Shown piece after piece: positions 51,434-60,787 of a stretch of DNA of 64,000 bases. Made by a program: the position numbers and the translations under genes. The stretch's first letter is position 1. The number at the start of each line of letters is the position of its first letter. Origin of the DNA: G965204755 sp965243415 (GTDB lineage: Bacteria; Acidobacteriota; Vicinamibacteria; Marinacidobacterales; Marinacidobacteraceae); NCBI GenBank assembly GCA_965243415.1, contig OZ251549.1:3038001-3102000 (forward strand), given 5' to 3'. Under the pieces are notes generated by a model. It ran no database searches. It worked only from the letters and a program-made list of their open reading frames with translations, and was not told where the DNA came from.

Positions 51434-54421
51434 ATGTCCGACTCCCGAATCCGACGCTCGCGCGGCTTCGCGGCACTCGTGGCCGCGCCGGTTCTCGCGG
51501 TGGGGGCGCTGGCCGTTCCCCCGGTCGCCGAGGCGCAGTTCGCCCGGGCGAGTTTGACCGGCACGGTGACCGACGACGCCGGGCTCGCCCTTCCCGGGGT
51601 CGCCGTAACGGCCACGAACGCCGACACCGGCGCGGTCCGCACGGTCACCACTTCCGGCGCCGGGCGCTATGTGCTGAACGGTCTGGTTCCGGGCCCCTAC
51701 GACCTGTCCTTCGAGTTGTCCTCCTTTCGTCCGGTGCGGCAGGACGGGCTCCAGCTCGTCGTCGGCCAGGAATCGACCCTGAATGTGACGATGCAGATCG
51801 GCGGCATCGAGGAGACCGTCGTGGTCACCGCCGAGGCGCCGGTGGTGGATGTGACCTCGAAGGAGATCGGCGCCACGGTCACCACCGAGATCATGGAATC
51901 TCTCCCGACCCAGTCTCGCAGTTTCATCGACTTCGCCGGCCTGATCCCCGGGGTGGTGCCCAATGTGGCGACGGCCTCCACCGCCGCCGACTCGATCTTC
52001 GTGAACGGCCAGGACAACAACAACAACTCCTTCAATGTGGACGGCGCGAACAACGACGACGATGTGATCGGCGGGGCCGCCGGCGCCCAGACCCGCACCG
52101 CCATCGAGGCGGTCCAGGAATTCCAGATCCTCACCACCCAGTTCGACGCCGAGTTCGGCCGCACCCAGGGCGGCGTCATCAACGCCGTCACCAAGAGCGG
52201 CACGAACCGCTTCCAGGGCACCGCCTTCTACTACCGGCAGGACGCCGGCCTGAACGCGAAGAACTTCTTCACCGAACGCAACGACCAGGAGCAGCCGGAC
52301 CTCAGTTTCCAGTCCGTCGGCGGCGTCTTCGGCGGCCCCATCCTCCGGGACCGCTTCCACTTCTTCGGCAGTTTCGAGCGGCTGACCCCGCAGGAGGGGA
52401 TCGCCCGTTCCTTCGAAACCCGGCCCGACCTGTCCTTCGTGACCACCGAGGACAATCTCCTCCGGAACGTGCTGCTGAAGTTCGACTTCCAGATCAACGC
52501 GAACCACAAGGCGGCGATCCGGGGCCTGCAGGAGTACTCCCCGCAGTACAACCAGATCATCGGCGGGGCCACGACGCTCGAAGCCTCCCGGGAAGAGCAG
52601 GACACCGACACCAGCGTGATCCTGTCGCTCGACAGCGTCGTCGGCGACCGCGGCTTCAACAACCTCCGGATGTCCTTCACCGAGGAGGATGTGGCCTTCG
52701 CGAATCCCGGTTTCAACAACAACGGCCAGACCTTCGACGCGCAGCGGGCGCTCGATGTGAGCGAGGCGCGGGACACCGTGCTCGAAGGGGCGAGCACGGT
52801 GGCCTCGGCGCGTCTCAACCGCTCCTGGCAGGTGGACGACACCTTCTCCCTCTTCGTCCCGGACTTCGGCGGCGACCACAACCTCCGCTTCGGCTTCAAC
52901 TTCTCCCGGAGATCGGTGAGTCGGAACAACTCCTCCACCGCGAACGGGCAGTTCGGCTTCGACGGCGACGCGCCCTGGAACCGGGAAGACCTCGACACCT
53001 ACCCCAACTGGTTCAATGTCCGGGTCGGCGGCTCCTCGGGCGAGAACGCCTCGGTACCGAACAACAATGTATGGGGCGTCTTCTTCCAGGACGACTGGCA
53101 GGCCGCGGAGAACCTGACGCTGAACCTGGGCGTCCGCTGGGACCGGGAGGACCTGACCGACGACAACGACAATGTGGGGCCCCGCGTCGGGTTCACCTGG
53201 GATCCCGTCGGGGAAGGGCGCACCGCGGTCAAGGGCGGTTTCGGCCGGTTCTACGAGCGCTTCCAACTCGGCTACTACGAGGACTACTTCTTCGATGCGG
53301 CGCAACTCCCCTTCGGGTTCACGACGCGGGTGCCGGGCTCCGGAAACGATCCGCAGATGTTCTGGGACCTCGTCCACGCGAACGCGATCACCGCGCTGAA
53401 CGGCCTCCGCGACTTCCTCGCCGCGGATCTCGAAGCGAACAACACCGGTTCCCTGAACAGCCAGCCGACGGTGGATGTCCCCGGTCGGGTGACCCCCTAT
53501 GCGGACACCCTGAGCCTCGGCGTGCAGCACGAGGTCTTCCGCGCCACCTCGCTGGGGGTGGACTTCATCCACACCCGTAACCGGCAGGTGAATGTGCGGG
53601 CGGACCTGAATCCCTACTCCCGCGCCCTCGGCCGCCGTCCGAACCTCTCGATCCTGAACGGGGAACAGGTCGACTTCGGCTCGATCACCACCTACCTGAA
53701 CGCCGGAGAGAGCGACTACAACGGGCTCCAACTGTCCCTGAACCGGCGGTTCAGCGATTCCCCGATCGGCCGGATGAGCCTGACCGCCTCGTACACGCTC
53801 GCCTCCCAGAAGGGGAATGTGAACGCCGGCGGGGTGCCCACCGCCCGGTTCCAGGCGTACACCGAGACCGGGTACAACTTCGACACCGGGGAGATCATCG
53901 GCGCGCCGCTGGCGCTCGACATGGACGATCCGCGGAACACCGACCGGCCCTCGCCCTGGTTCCGCACGCACAACTTCGTGACTTCCTGGAGTTGGCTGGT
54001 GCCGGGGACTTCGTGGTCGAACAGCGCCGGACTCTTTGTGAGCGGCATCTTCCGCTACCTCTCCGGTTCCCGGGACACGCTGGAGACGAACGACCGCGAG
54101 GACAACAATTGGCGCGTCGTGGCCCCCGCCGGTTCCTACTCGGCGAACCGGGACTCCGACATCGCCCGGACGACGGATTTCGACGGCAAGATCAACGGCC
54201 TCGAGGAACCGGACTTCGCCAAACTCGATATCAGCGCCCGGTATGCCGTGCCTTTCGGCGACCGTTACGAGATCACGCTGCTCGCCGACTTCTTCAATGT
54301 CACCAACCGGGTGAACTTCAACCAGATGGGCAGCGACATCATCACCTCCGGCGGCTTCCTGGTCCCCACCGCCGCCTACCCGCCGCGCGAGATCCAACTC
54401 GGCGTCCGCTTCACTTTCTGA
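51434..54421 (+). CDS. Oar-like TonB-dependent receptor
   Basis: 995 residues. Signal peptide ALVAAPVLAVGALAVPPVAEAQ. An N-terminal carboxypeptidase-regulatory-like beta domain (SLTGTVTDDAGLALPGVAVTATN) is followed by a plug domain (VVVTAEAPVVDVTSKEIG, NVDGANNDDD, FDAEFGRTQGGVINAVTKSGTN) and a long beta-barrel ending in a phenylalanine (QLGVRFTF). This is the Oar type common in Acidobacteria and Myxococcus. No substrate can be read. GGAGG precedes ATG 51434, and TACAAC near 51379 may be a -10. Contains a rare ACGT site at 52467. Confidence 0.9.
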   Translation: MSDSRIRRSRGFAALVAAPVLAVGALAVPPVAEAQFARASLTGTVTDDAGLALPGVAVTATNADTGAVRTVTTSGAGRYVLNGLVPGPYDLSFELSSFRPVRQDGLQLVVGQESTLNVTMQIGGIEETVVVTAEAPVVDVTSKEIGATVTTEIMESLPTQSRSFIDFAGLIPGVVPNVATASTAADSIFVNGQDNNNNSFNVDGANNDDDVIGGAAGAQTRTAIEAVQEFQILTTQFDAEFGRTQGGVINAVTKSGTNRFQGTAFYYRQDAGLNAKNFFTERNDQEQPDLSFQSVGGVFGGPILRDRFHFFGSFERLTPQEGIARSFETRPDLSFVTTEDNLLRNVLLKFDFQINANHKAAIRGLQEYSPQYNQIIGGATTLEASREEQDTDTSVILSLDSVVGDRGFNNLRMSFTEEDVAFANPGFNNNGQTFDAQRALDVSEARDTVLEGASTVASARLNRSWQVDDTFSLFVPDFGGDHNLRFGFNFSRRSVSRNNSSTANGQFGFDGDAPWNREDLDTYPNWFNVRVGGSSGENASVPNNNVWGVFFQDDWQAAENLTLNLGVRWDREDLTDDNDNVGPRVGFTWDPVGEGRTAVKGGFGRFYERFQLGYYEDYFFDAAQLPFGFTTRVPGSGNDPQMFWDLVHANAITALNGLRDFLAADLEANNTGSLNSQPTVDVPGRVTPYADTLSLGVQHEVFRATSLGVDFIHTRNRQVNVRADLNPYSRALGRRPNLSILNGEQVDFGSITTYLNAGESDYNGLQLSLNRRFSDSPIGRMSLTASYTLASQKGNVNAGGVPTARFQAYTETGYNFDTGEIIGAPLALDMDDPRNTDRPSPWFRTHNFVTSWSWLVPGTSWSNSAGLFVSGIFRYLSGSRDTLETNDREDNNWRVVAPAGSYSANRDSDIARTTDFDGKINGLEEPDFAKLDISARYAVPFGDRYEITLLADFFNVTNRVNFNQMGSDIITSGGFLVPTAAYPPREIQLGVRFTF

Positions 54422-55527
54422 TCCCGGCGCCCCTCTTCCCGTCCGGCCGGCGGCGCCCCGCCGGCCGGACCGCGCTCCCGGTCCTCGCGGCGGCGGCCCT
54501 GCTCTCCGCTCCGCCCCCGGCGGCGGGCGTCGGCGGAAGCCAGAACGGGGGGCTCCGGGGACGGGTGGTGGATCCCGCCGGCGCCCCGCTCGCCGAGGTC
54601 CGGATCACGCTGTCGTTCCTGGGCGGGGTCAACCGGACCGTCTCCTTCGAGTCCGACGAGCGGGGCACCTTCGTGCGGATGGGGATCCGCCTGGGCGAGT
54701 ACCGGCTGGAAGCGGCCAGGGACGGATACCGGGGCCACGAGGAGACGATACGCATCCGTCCCGGCCCCCCGACCCGGCTGGGGGAGATCATCCTCTCCCC
54801 GCTGCGCCCGGCGCCCGGTGCGCCGGAGGCGCCCGCCGGTTCCGCCGAACTGCGGGCCGGCCGGGAATCTCTGGCCGCCGGGGATCCGGAGGCCGCGGCC
54901 GCCGCGTTCCGGGAAGAGATCGCGCAGCGCCCGGGGAGCGCCGACGGTCACCGCCTGCTGGGCGTCGCCCTCTCCCGCCTGGGGCAGGGGGACGAGGCGC
55001 GGGCCGCGTTCCGGCGCGCCGTCGAACTGGCCCCGGACTCCCGGCGGGCCTGGACCGCGCTCGCGGACCTGGAAGCGAGTCTGGGGCGCTGGCCGGAGAT
55101 GATCGCCGCCCTCGAATCGGCGCTCGATCTCGATCCGGCGGCGGGTGATCTCCGCTTCCGGCTGGCCGGCGCGCTGCTGAACGCCGGGGACCTCGCCCGC
55201 GCCGAGACCGCCTTCACCGCGGTCCTGGAGGCCGACCCGGGGAACGCCGCGGCGCACTACCGGTTGGCGCTGATCGCCCTGAACGGCGGCCGGAACGAGG
55301 AAGCGGTCGTCCACCTGGAGCGCGTCCTCGAACTGGCGCCGGAGGGCCCGGACGCTGAACCGGCGCGGGGAATGCTCGCGGTCCTGCGCCCAGGCGATGG
55401 CGGGGGAGGGGCGGGCCGCCGGCCGGCCGGTCAGTATCTGAAGTCCAGTTCGATCCCGAAGGTGCGGGGGGCGCCGGCGCGTCCGAAGGCGCCGGGGAGC
55501 GGGGGAGTCGGCGCCCAGGCCTCGTAG
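54418..55527 (+). CDS. TPR protein with carboxypeptidase-regulatory-like domain (CTG start proposed)
   Basis: About 369 residues if CTG 54418 is the start. The frame has no ATG, GTG or TTG between the receptor stop and the signal peptide, but CTG overlaps that stop as CTGA, matching the local coupling style. Signal peptide RTALPVLAAAALLSAPPPAAG. Residues about 45-125 are a beta-sandwich (GLRGRVVDPAGAPLAEVRITL), then four or five TPRs (LLGVALSRLGQGDEARAAFRRAVELAPDS and similar). Such TPR partners often follow Oar-like receptors. The last 97 bases run antisense to the convergent receptor gene. Confidence 0.72.
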   Translation: MIPAPLFPSGRRRPAGRTALPVLAAAALLSAPPPAAGVGGSQNGGLRGRVVDPAGAPLAEVRITLSFLGGVNRTVSFESDERGTFVRMGIRLGEYRLEAARDGYRGHEETIRIRPGPPTRLGEIILSPLRPAPGAPEAPAGSAELRAGRESLAAGDPEAAAAAFREEIAQRPGSADGHRLLGVALSRLGQGDEARAAFRRAVELAPDSRRAWTALADLEASLGRWPEMIAALESALDLDPAAGDLRFRLAGALLNAGDLARAETAFTAVLEADPGNAAAHYRLALIALNGGRNEEAVVHLERVLELAPEGPDAEPARGMLAVLRPGDGGGGAGRRPAGQYLKSSSIPKVRGAPARPKAPGSGGVGAQAS

Positions 55528-57875
55528 AGGTAGGCGCGGTCGAGCAGGTTCCGCCCGAAGGCGAACACTCCCCAGGGCCCCAGGCGGTAGCCGAAGCGGG
55601 CGTTCAGCAGGGCGCGGCTCCCGACCCGGAACCGGGGATCGTTGCCGCTGTCGGAGAACGACTCCCCCTGCGCCCCGAGTTCGGCGCTGCCGCTCCAGGA
55701 CTCCGCGAAGCGGACCGAAATCCCGGCGAACAGCGACCAGGGCGGGGCGTGGGGGAACTCGTTGCCGGTGAAGTCCCGCTCGCCGTCGCGGAAGTCGTCG
55801 AACTTCGTCCGCAGCAGACCGACCGACCCGTGGAGGCCGACCTCCGGGCGCAGCCAGTACCCGGCCTGCGCCTCGGCTCCGCGCAGGGTGGACCGCCCGG
55901 CGTTCACCGTGAGCGTGTCCACCGGCAGTCCCAGCGGGGTCAGCACCCGCACCTGCTGGTCGCGCCAGTCGGTGTGGAAGAGGTTCGCGTGGAAGTACGA
56001 ACGGCGGTCGGACGCCTCGGCGCGCAGCGCGACCTCGTAGTTATCGGTGAACTCCGGGTCGAAGTCGCCGACCTGCTGGCTCAGGACGGCCACCGACCGC
56101 CCCCCGGCCCGGTAGCCGCGCTGCCAGGAGGCGGACAGGGCGACCGCCTCGCCGAGCGCCCGGGTCAGCGCCACCTTGGGCAGGAAGGCCCGGTAGGAGG
56201 CCTCCACCGGGAGTTCAAGGAGAAGGTGACCGGGGAACGCCGGGTGGGCCGGTTCGGCGACGACGCCCTGGGTGTTCTCGGTCTCCCGCCGCTCGAAGTC
56301 GTAGCGGGCGCCCAGCGTCAGCGTCCAGCCCGGTCCCAGATCGAGGTCCGTCTCCCCGAAGAGCGCGGCGTTCCGGGTCTTCTCGTTCGTGGTGAAGAAC
56401 GAGGTCAGGACGAAACCCGGGGGCAGGCCGGCCAGTTCGCCGGGCCCGGCGGCGTCGGCCTGCAGCCGGTCGTCGAGGTCGGCCAGGTGGACGCCGAGGA
56501 CGCCGCGCCGGCCGCCGGGGCCGGCGTAGCGGAGCCGCAACTCCCCGGTGGCCCAGCGGTCGTCGGTGGTGTAGTCGAGCACCCCGGCGGGGGCCGGCGT
56601 CCGGTCGAGGTCCTCCTCCCGGCGGTACTCGTGGGAATAGAGGCTCGACGAGGACTCCAGCGAGAGCGCCTCCGTGAGCAGCCAGTCCCACTCGAGGGTG
56701 GCGAAGCGGTGCCGGGAGCCGTCCTCCGCCGGGTGGTCGGAGAGGGTGACCCGTTCGCCGGGGAAGCGGTCGGCGGCGATGGTGGAGTCGCCGCCGCGGC
56801 TGTCGGTCTCGGCCAGGGTCAGCAGCGCCCGGAACCGGGGATTCGGGTCGAACCGCAGTTTGGCCCGCAGGTTCCGCGCGGTGCGGGCGTCGTAGTCCTC
56901 TTCCCCCCGGGTGGGGGCGCTCACGAACCCCTCCGTCGTCCGCCGGTCGAAGGCGACGCGCAGGGCGGCGCGCTCGGCCACGAGCGGCAGGTTGACGACC
57001 GCGGAGGTGTGCCTCGCGGCGGCGCTCCCGAGCCGCACCCGGCCCCGGATCTCGGTGCGGTACACCGGATCGGCGCTCCGCATCACGATGGCGCCGCCGA
57101 GGGCGTTGCGGCCCTGCTGGGTGGACTGCGGGCCCCGGAAGATCTCCACCCGGTCGAGGTCCCAGGTCCCGAAGGGGCCGAAGAACGAACCCTGGTAGCC
57201 CTGGACCGCGGCCCCGTCCACCTGCACATTGACGAGCAGACCGCCTTCGGAGGCGAAGCCGCTCTGGGCGATGCCCCGGATGGAGAAGCCCCGGACCCCC
57301 GACGAGGAGTTCACATTCGGCGTCATGGCCACCAGTTGGTAGAGGTCGCCGTCGGTCCCGGCGTCGAGCCGCGCCCCGTCGGCGACCGCCACGCTCCCGG
57401 GCTCGGCCCGCAGCGGCCGCTCCTGCTGCTGGCCGAGCACCATGACCCGCTCCGCGTAGGCCAGGTCGAGGGTGAGGGAGAGCCGGACCTCGCCCTCGCC
57501 GTCCACGGCGACTTCGGTGGAACTCTCTGCGAAGCCCGCACCGGAGACGGTCAGCCGGTGCCGTCCGCTCGGCACCGCCCGGAAACCGAAGGCCCCGCCG
57601 GCGTCGCTCTCGGTCTCCCGGATCTCCCCGTTCGCCAGCGTCAGGACGACCGCGGCCCCGGCGACGAGCAGGCCCTGCGGATCCCGCACTTCCCCGCTCA
57701 CCGTGGCGGCGCCGGTCTCCTCGACGATCTGCCCGATCGGCGCCGCTGCCACGCCCCCGGGGAGGGCGAGCGTGAGCAGGATGGCGGCCGTGCGCCGCGC
57801 CGACCGGGGCGGGGAAGCGACGGCCGACCGGAAGGCGAGCCGGCGGGGCCGGAGGGGGCGGGAGAAACGGGGCAT
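55431..57875 (-). CDS. TonB-dependent receptor
   Basis: 814 residues. Signal peptide TAAILLTLALPGGVAAAP. A carboxypeptidase-like domain (VSGEVRDPQGLLVAGAAVVL) precedes a plug with GFSIRGIAQSGFASEGGLLVNVQVDGAAV and VEIFRGPQSTQQGRNALGGAIVM, then a barrel with EIRGRVRLGSAA ... ARYDFERRE, ending TFGIELDFRY. It belongs to the iron-complex/OM receptor type rather than the Oar type of the neighbour. No Fur box or riboswitch is visible in the 268 bases upstream (57876-58143). Confidence 0.9.
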   Translation of the reverse strand: MPRFSRPLRPRRLAFRSAVASPPRSARRTAAILLTLALPGGVAAAPIGQIVEETGAATVSGEVRDPQGLLVAGAAVVLTLANGEIRETESDAGGAFGFRAVPSGRHRLTVSGAGFAESSTEVAVDGEGEVRLSLTLDLAYAERVMVLGQQQERPLRAEPGSVAVADGARLDAGTDGDLYQLVAMTPNVNSSSGVRGFSIRGIAQSGFASEGGLLVNVQVDGAAVQGYQGSFFGPFGTWDLDRVEIFRGPQSTQQGRNALGGAIVMRSADPVYRTEIRGRVRLGSAAARHTSAVVNLPLVAERAALRVAFDRRTTEGFVSAPTRGEEDYDARTARNLRAKLRFDPNPRFRALLTLAETDSRGGDSTIAADRFPGERVTLSDHPAEDGSRHRFATLEWDWLLTEALSLESSSSLYSHEYRREEDLDRTPAPAGVLDYTTDDRWATGELRLRYAGPGGRRGVLGVHLADLDDRLQADAAGPGELAGLPPGFVLTSFFTTNEKTRNAALFGETDLDLGPGWTLTLGARYDFERRETENTQGVVAEPAHPAFPGHLLLELPVEASYRAFLPKVALTRALGEAVALSASWQRGYRAGGRSVAVLSQQVGDFDPEFTDNYEVALRAEASDRRSYFHANLFHTDWRDQQVRVLTPLGLPVDTLTVNAGRSTLRGAEAQAGYWLRPEVGLHGSVGLLRTKFDDFRDGERDFTGNEFPHAPPWSLFAGISVRFAESWSGSAELGAQGESFSDSGNDPRFRVGSRALLNARFGYRLGPWGVFAFGRNLLDRAYLYEAWAPTPPLPGAFGRAGAPRTFGIELDFRY

Positions 57876-57965
57876 GGAAGGCCTTTCGGCGAGAAGTGGG
57901 CGGGCGGCGACGCCGGGGCTCTACGCGGACATCACCGGGGAAGTTTCGCCGCTCCCGCGCCCTCG

Positions 57966-58041
57966 TTCCACGGGCGGAGCCCGCCCGCTTCCCCGCGCCC
58001 GGCGCGGCGCCCCGACCGTCGCCGGCGCCTCCCTCGTGGAA
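57966..58041. other. Long-range and nested inverted repeats in the drmC-TonB receptor gap
   Basis: TTCCACG (57966-57972) pairs with CGTGGAA (58035-58041). Inside lies a perfect hairpin, CGGGCGG-AGC-CCGCCCG (57971-57987). No T-tract follows on either strand. It could be a transcription-end structure for the drm operon or a leader structure of the receptor gene; I cannot choose. Confidence 0.35.
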
Positions 58042-58143
58042 TCTCACGATCGGCGCCGGGCGGCGGGGGGTGCCCGAGCGGCTGCCGGGGCGGGCCCGGT
58101 ACCGGCCGGCAGGCGGTCCCCGTCAGGGGTCTCCCCGTCTCGG

Positions 58144-58926
58144 TCAGGCGTCGGGGAGGGGGCGGAGGAGGTCGCGGGCGATGAGGGCGCGGAACCGGCC
58201 GGCGACGCTCACGGCGAGGGCGCGGTCGCGGACGACGAGACCCAACTCGATGTTGCGGTCGAAGGCGGCTTCGGTCAGGTTCGCCGAGGTCACGAAGACC
58301 GTCTCCTCGTCGGCGACGACCGCCTTGGCGTGGAGGACGCCGCCCTCGCCTTCCGGTTCCAGCGAGCGGCGGTCGTAGAAGACCTGCGGGCGGCGTTCGC
58401 CGGGCCAGTCCTTCTGCCAGAAGCGGTCGGCGAAGCGGCGCACCGTCTCCTCGGGGGAGAGGTCGCCGCGGCGCCGCCGGAGGTTCAGCAGGAGCGTCAC
58501 TTCCAGGTTCGGAGTCTCGTCCATCCGCCGCGCCAGCCGGTCGAACGCCCGGGGGCCGTCGAAGAAGACATACGAAGACACGATCAGCGACCGTTCCGCG
58601 CCGCCGAACAGTTCCTCGACCACCTGCCGGGTGGCGCGGCCGTGGAGACCGGGAACCTCGGGGCCGGACCAGACCAGATCCGGGCCGGGAACGGAGCGCA
58701 GCGTCTCCTCGAAGGCCCGGAGCCACTCGGCGCAGCCGGCGGGAGGGACGCCGATCCGGTCGAGACCGCGCAGCGCCTCGCCGACCGCCCCGGCCTCGGC
58801 GTCGCTGCAGTCGAGTTCCGCCCGGACCGCGGCGTCGTCGTAGGGCGGCGCCAGGAAGCCCGACTGCAGGGTCGTTCGCAGGCGCTCCCGGATCGCCGGC
58901 GGCAGCGCGAGGAGCGCTTCGGTCAC
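58144..58926 (-). CDS. drmC: DISARM protein DrmC (phospholipase D-like)
   Basis: 260 residues. One HKD motif of the phospholipase D superfamily is near residue 200: LHAKAVVADEETVFVTSANLTEAAFDRNIELG contains His-x-Lys-x4-Asp and the usual Asn-x-Thr. A possible partner half is SLIVSSYVFFDGP. DrmC is the smallest DISARM core protein and is dispensable in one tested system. It starts 28 bases after drmB on the minus strand and is the last gene of the visible operon. Confidence 0.85.
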   Translation of the reverse strand: MTEALLALPPAIRERLRTTLQSGFLAPPYDDAAVRAELDCSDAEAGAVGEALRGLDRIGVPPAGCAEWLRAFEETLRSVPGPDLVWSGPEVPGLHGRATRQVVEELFGGAERSLIVSSYVFFDGPRAFDRLARRMDETPNLEVTLLLNLRRRRGDLSPEETVRRFADRFWQKDWPGERRPQVFYDRRSLEPEGEGGVLHAKAVVADEETVFVTSANLTEAAFDRNIELGLVVRDRALAVSVAGRFRALIARDLLRPLPDA

Positions 58927-58954
58927 GGCGCGCTCCGCGTCCGGCTCCGACCGG

Positions 58955-60787
58955 TCAGTCCTTCGAACCCGAAGAGGTCGTCGGGTCGAAGAAGGCGGCG
59001 TCCCGGAGGTGGAGCGTCGGCGCCACCAGCGCCCGGTCCAGGTGGTCGTTCCGCATCTCGCAGGAGGTCTCCGAGATCAGCGCGCACCCGTGGCAGGCGG
59101 CGCCGTGGAGCCAGCGTCCTTCCAGGCTCGACGACGGGTCGTGTTCCGAGCACACCGGGTCGTTCGAGCAGACCTCCGCCGACCGGAGCGCCGCCGCGAG
59201 GTGCGCTTCGATGCTCCGCGCCTGGTGCACCAGCCCGCCGAGGGTGCCTTCGGCGTCCGGGCTCGCGGTGTAGAGCAGGACGCCGCTGCCCTCCTCCTCC
59301 ACATAGATCCGCTCCCGGATCGCGCCCGCCGGGTAGCCGCAGCGGAGCGCGAACGACTGGATGAGCAGGTGGGAGAGAGTATGCAGCAGCAGGTAGCGCG
59401 CGCCGGGGAATCCCGGGGTGGGCCCGTCGCGCTGCTCCTGCCACTTCCGGTGCCCGGCTTCGAGCGCCGCTTCGCGTTTCCGTACCGCCGGTCGCTCCTG
59501 CCACGACTTCAGGGCGTCGTTCGAGAACTCCAGGAAGACGCCTTCCCCCCGGTTCTCGACCGCCGGGAACCACTTCGGTTCGTCGGCGAGCCGGGCCACT
59601 TCCACCTTCGCTTCCTTCGGCTCGTCGCCGTGGATGTCGTCGAGGATCGGGTCGAACCGGGTGAATCCGGTGAGCGCCAGCACTTCCCGCAGGCGGTGGA
59701 GTTGATAGACCGCCGTCGGACCGCCGGTGTTTCCCGACCGCCGCCAGTGGGATTCCGGCAGCCGGCGCACATGGAACAGGTCGTCCACCGGGGGCTCGTC
59801 GCCACATCCCTCGGGGGCGTGCAGGATGGCCCGGAGTTCCGCTTCCTTCACCGGGCGTTTGCCGCCGCCGCCGTGCTTCCGCCGTCGGATCGCTTCCAGT
59901 GTCTGCTCGTCGGCGAAGGGGTGGAGCGCCGCGGCCACCTGGGCTTTTCGCTTGATGAAGGCGAGAGTGGCGGCGTCGTCCACGATCTGCAGGTCTTCCC
60001 AGTGGTCCTTCACTACCTCGGCGAGGCCGACAGCGTCCTCCGGCAGCGACAGGACGCGGATCAACCGGGGGAAGTAGGAGTTCGTCGCCGTGCGGATCAG
60101 GAGGCGGCTCGGCTCCTCGCAGTCCTCGCGCTGGTCCGGCCCCAGCCAGGGAAGCCTGCCGGAGCACTGGCCCAACACGCCCTCTTCCGTCGCCCGGTGC
60201 ATCCGCCGGCGCTTCCCGCATTCGCAGCGCACGACAATCTCCGCCAGGTCGCCGGAGGTCCCCTCCTCGTCGAGCCACAGCGGCCGTGTCCCCGGGCAGC
60301 CGCTGTCGCCGCCGTGGACGAGTCCGAACCAGTCGAAGTCGTCCACATGCCCCCGGCGGCAGGCGCGGACGAATCGGGTGGCGACCACCTCCTGCTTCTC
60401 GAATCGCAGGCGCCGGCCCTCGTCCAGCGTCTTCCGATGTACGAGCCGCCGAGAACGGATGCGCCGGCCCGGGGCTGCGGGCGCTTTCTCCTGCACCACG
60501 AACCAGAGCGGGAACCGCCAGGCTTCGATGCCCCGCCGCTTCTCCCAGGGCAGCGCCGTGTCCGCCGGCGGCGCGTAGAAGCGGGGCCACTCGATCCCGT
60601 GGCGGCCGGCGAGTCGCCGGGAGAGCCGGGGCTCCACGATCTCCTCCAACCCCTGCGATCTCCCCGGGGTCGCCCAGGTCTCCAGCCCGGCGACGATGGC
60701 CGAATCCCGGGGCAACTCGATGAGCGCCCCCGGGCCGTAGGTGGTGATGACCTGGCTGCGGCGGATCTGTCCGCGGTCGGCGCTCAC
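58955..60787 (-). CDS. drmB: DISARM protein DrmB (DUF1998)
   Basis: 610 residues from a GTG at 60787 that overlaps the drmA stop as GTGA; the open frame continues far upstream but only as drmA shadow. N-terminus IRRSQVITTYGPGALIELPRDSAIVAGLETW is typical of DrmB. Cysteine clusters (ACRRGH ... CECGKRRR, and ACHGCALISETSCEMRN at the end) suggest zinc. The C-terminal DUF1998 block is LLHTLSHLLIQSFALRCGYPAGAIRERIY. DrmB works with the DrmA helicase to sense and restrain phage DNA. Confidence 0.92.
   Translation of the reverse strand: MSADRGQIRRSQVITTYGPGALIELPRDSAIVAGLETWATPGRSQGLEEIVEPRLSRRLAGRHGIEWPRFYAPPADTALPWEKRRGIEAWRFPLWFVVQEKAPAAPGRRIRSRRLVHRKTLDEGRRLRFEKQEVVATRFVRACRRGHVDDFDWFGLVHGGDSGCPGTRPLWLDEEGTSGDLAEIVVRCECGKRRRMHRATEEGVLGQCSGRLPWLGPDQREDCEEPSRLLIRTATNSYFPRLIRVLSLPEDAVGLAEVVKDHWEDLQIVDDAATLAFIKRKAQVAAALHPFADEQTLEAIRRRKHGGGGKRPVKEAELRAILHAPEGCGDEPPVDDLFHVRRLPESHWRRSGNTGGPTAVYQLHRLREVLALTGFTRFDPILDDIHGDEPKEAKVEVARLADEPKWFPAVENRGEGVFLEFSNDALKSWQERPAVRKREAALEAGHRKWQEQRDGPTPGFPGARYLLLHTLSHLLIQSFALRCGYPAGAIRERIYVEEEGSGVLLYTASPDAEGTLGGLVHQARSIEAHLAAALRSAEVCSNDPVCSEHDPSSSLEGRWLHGAACHGCALISETSCEMRNDHLDRALVAPTLHLRDAAFFDPTTSSGSKD

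Noticed and set aside
57876..58143. Cobalamin or other riboswitch before the TonB receptor
   Set aside because: No conserved B12-box or other riboswitch core could be read; only GC-rich inverted repeats are present.
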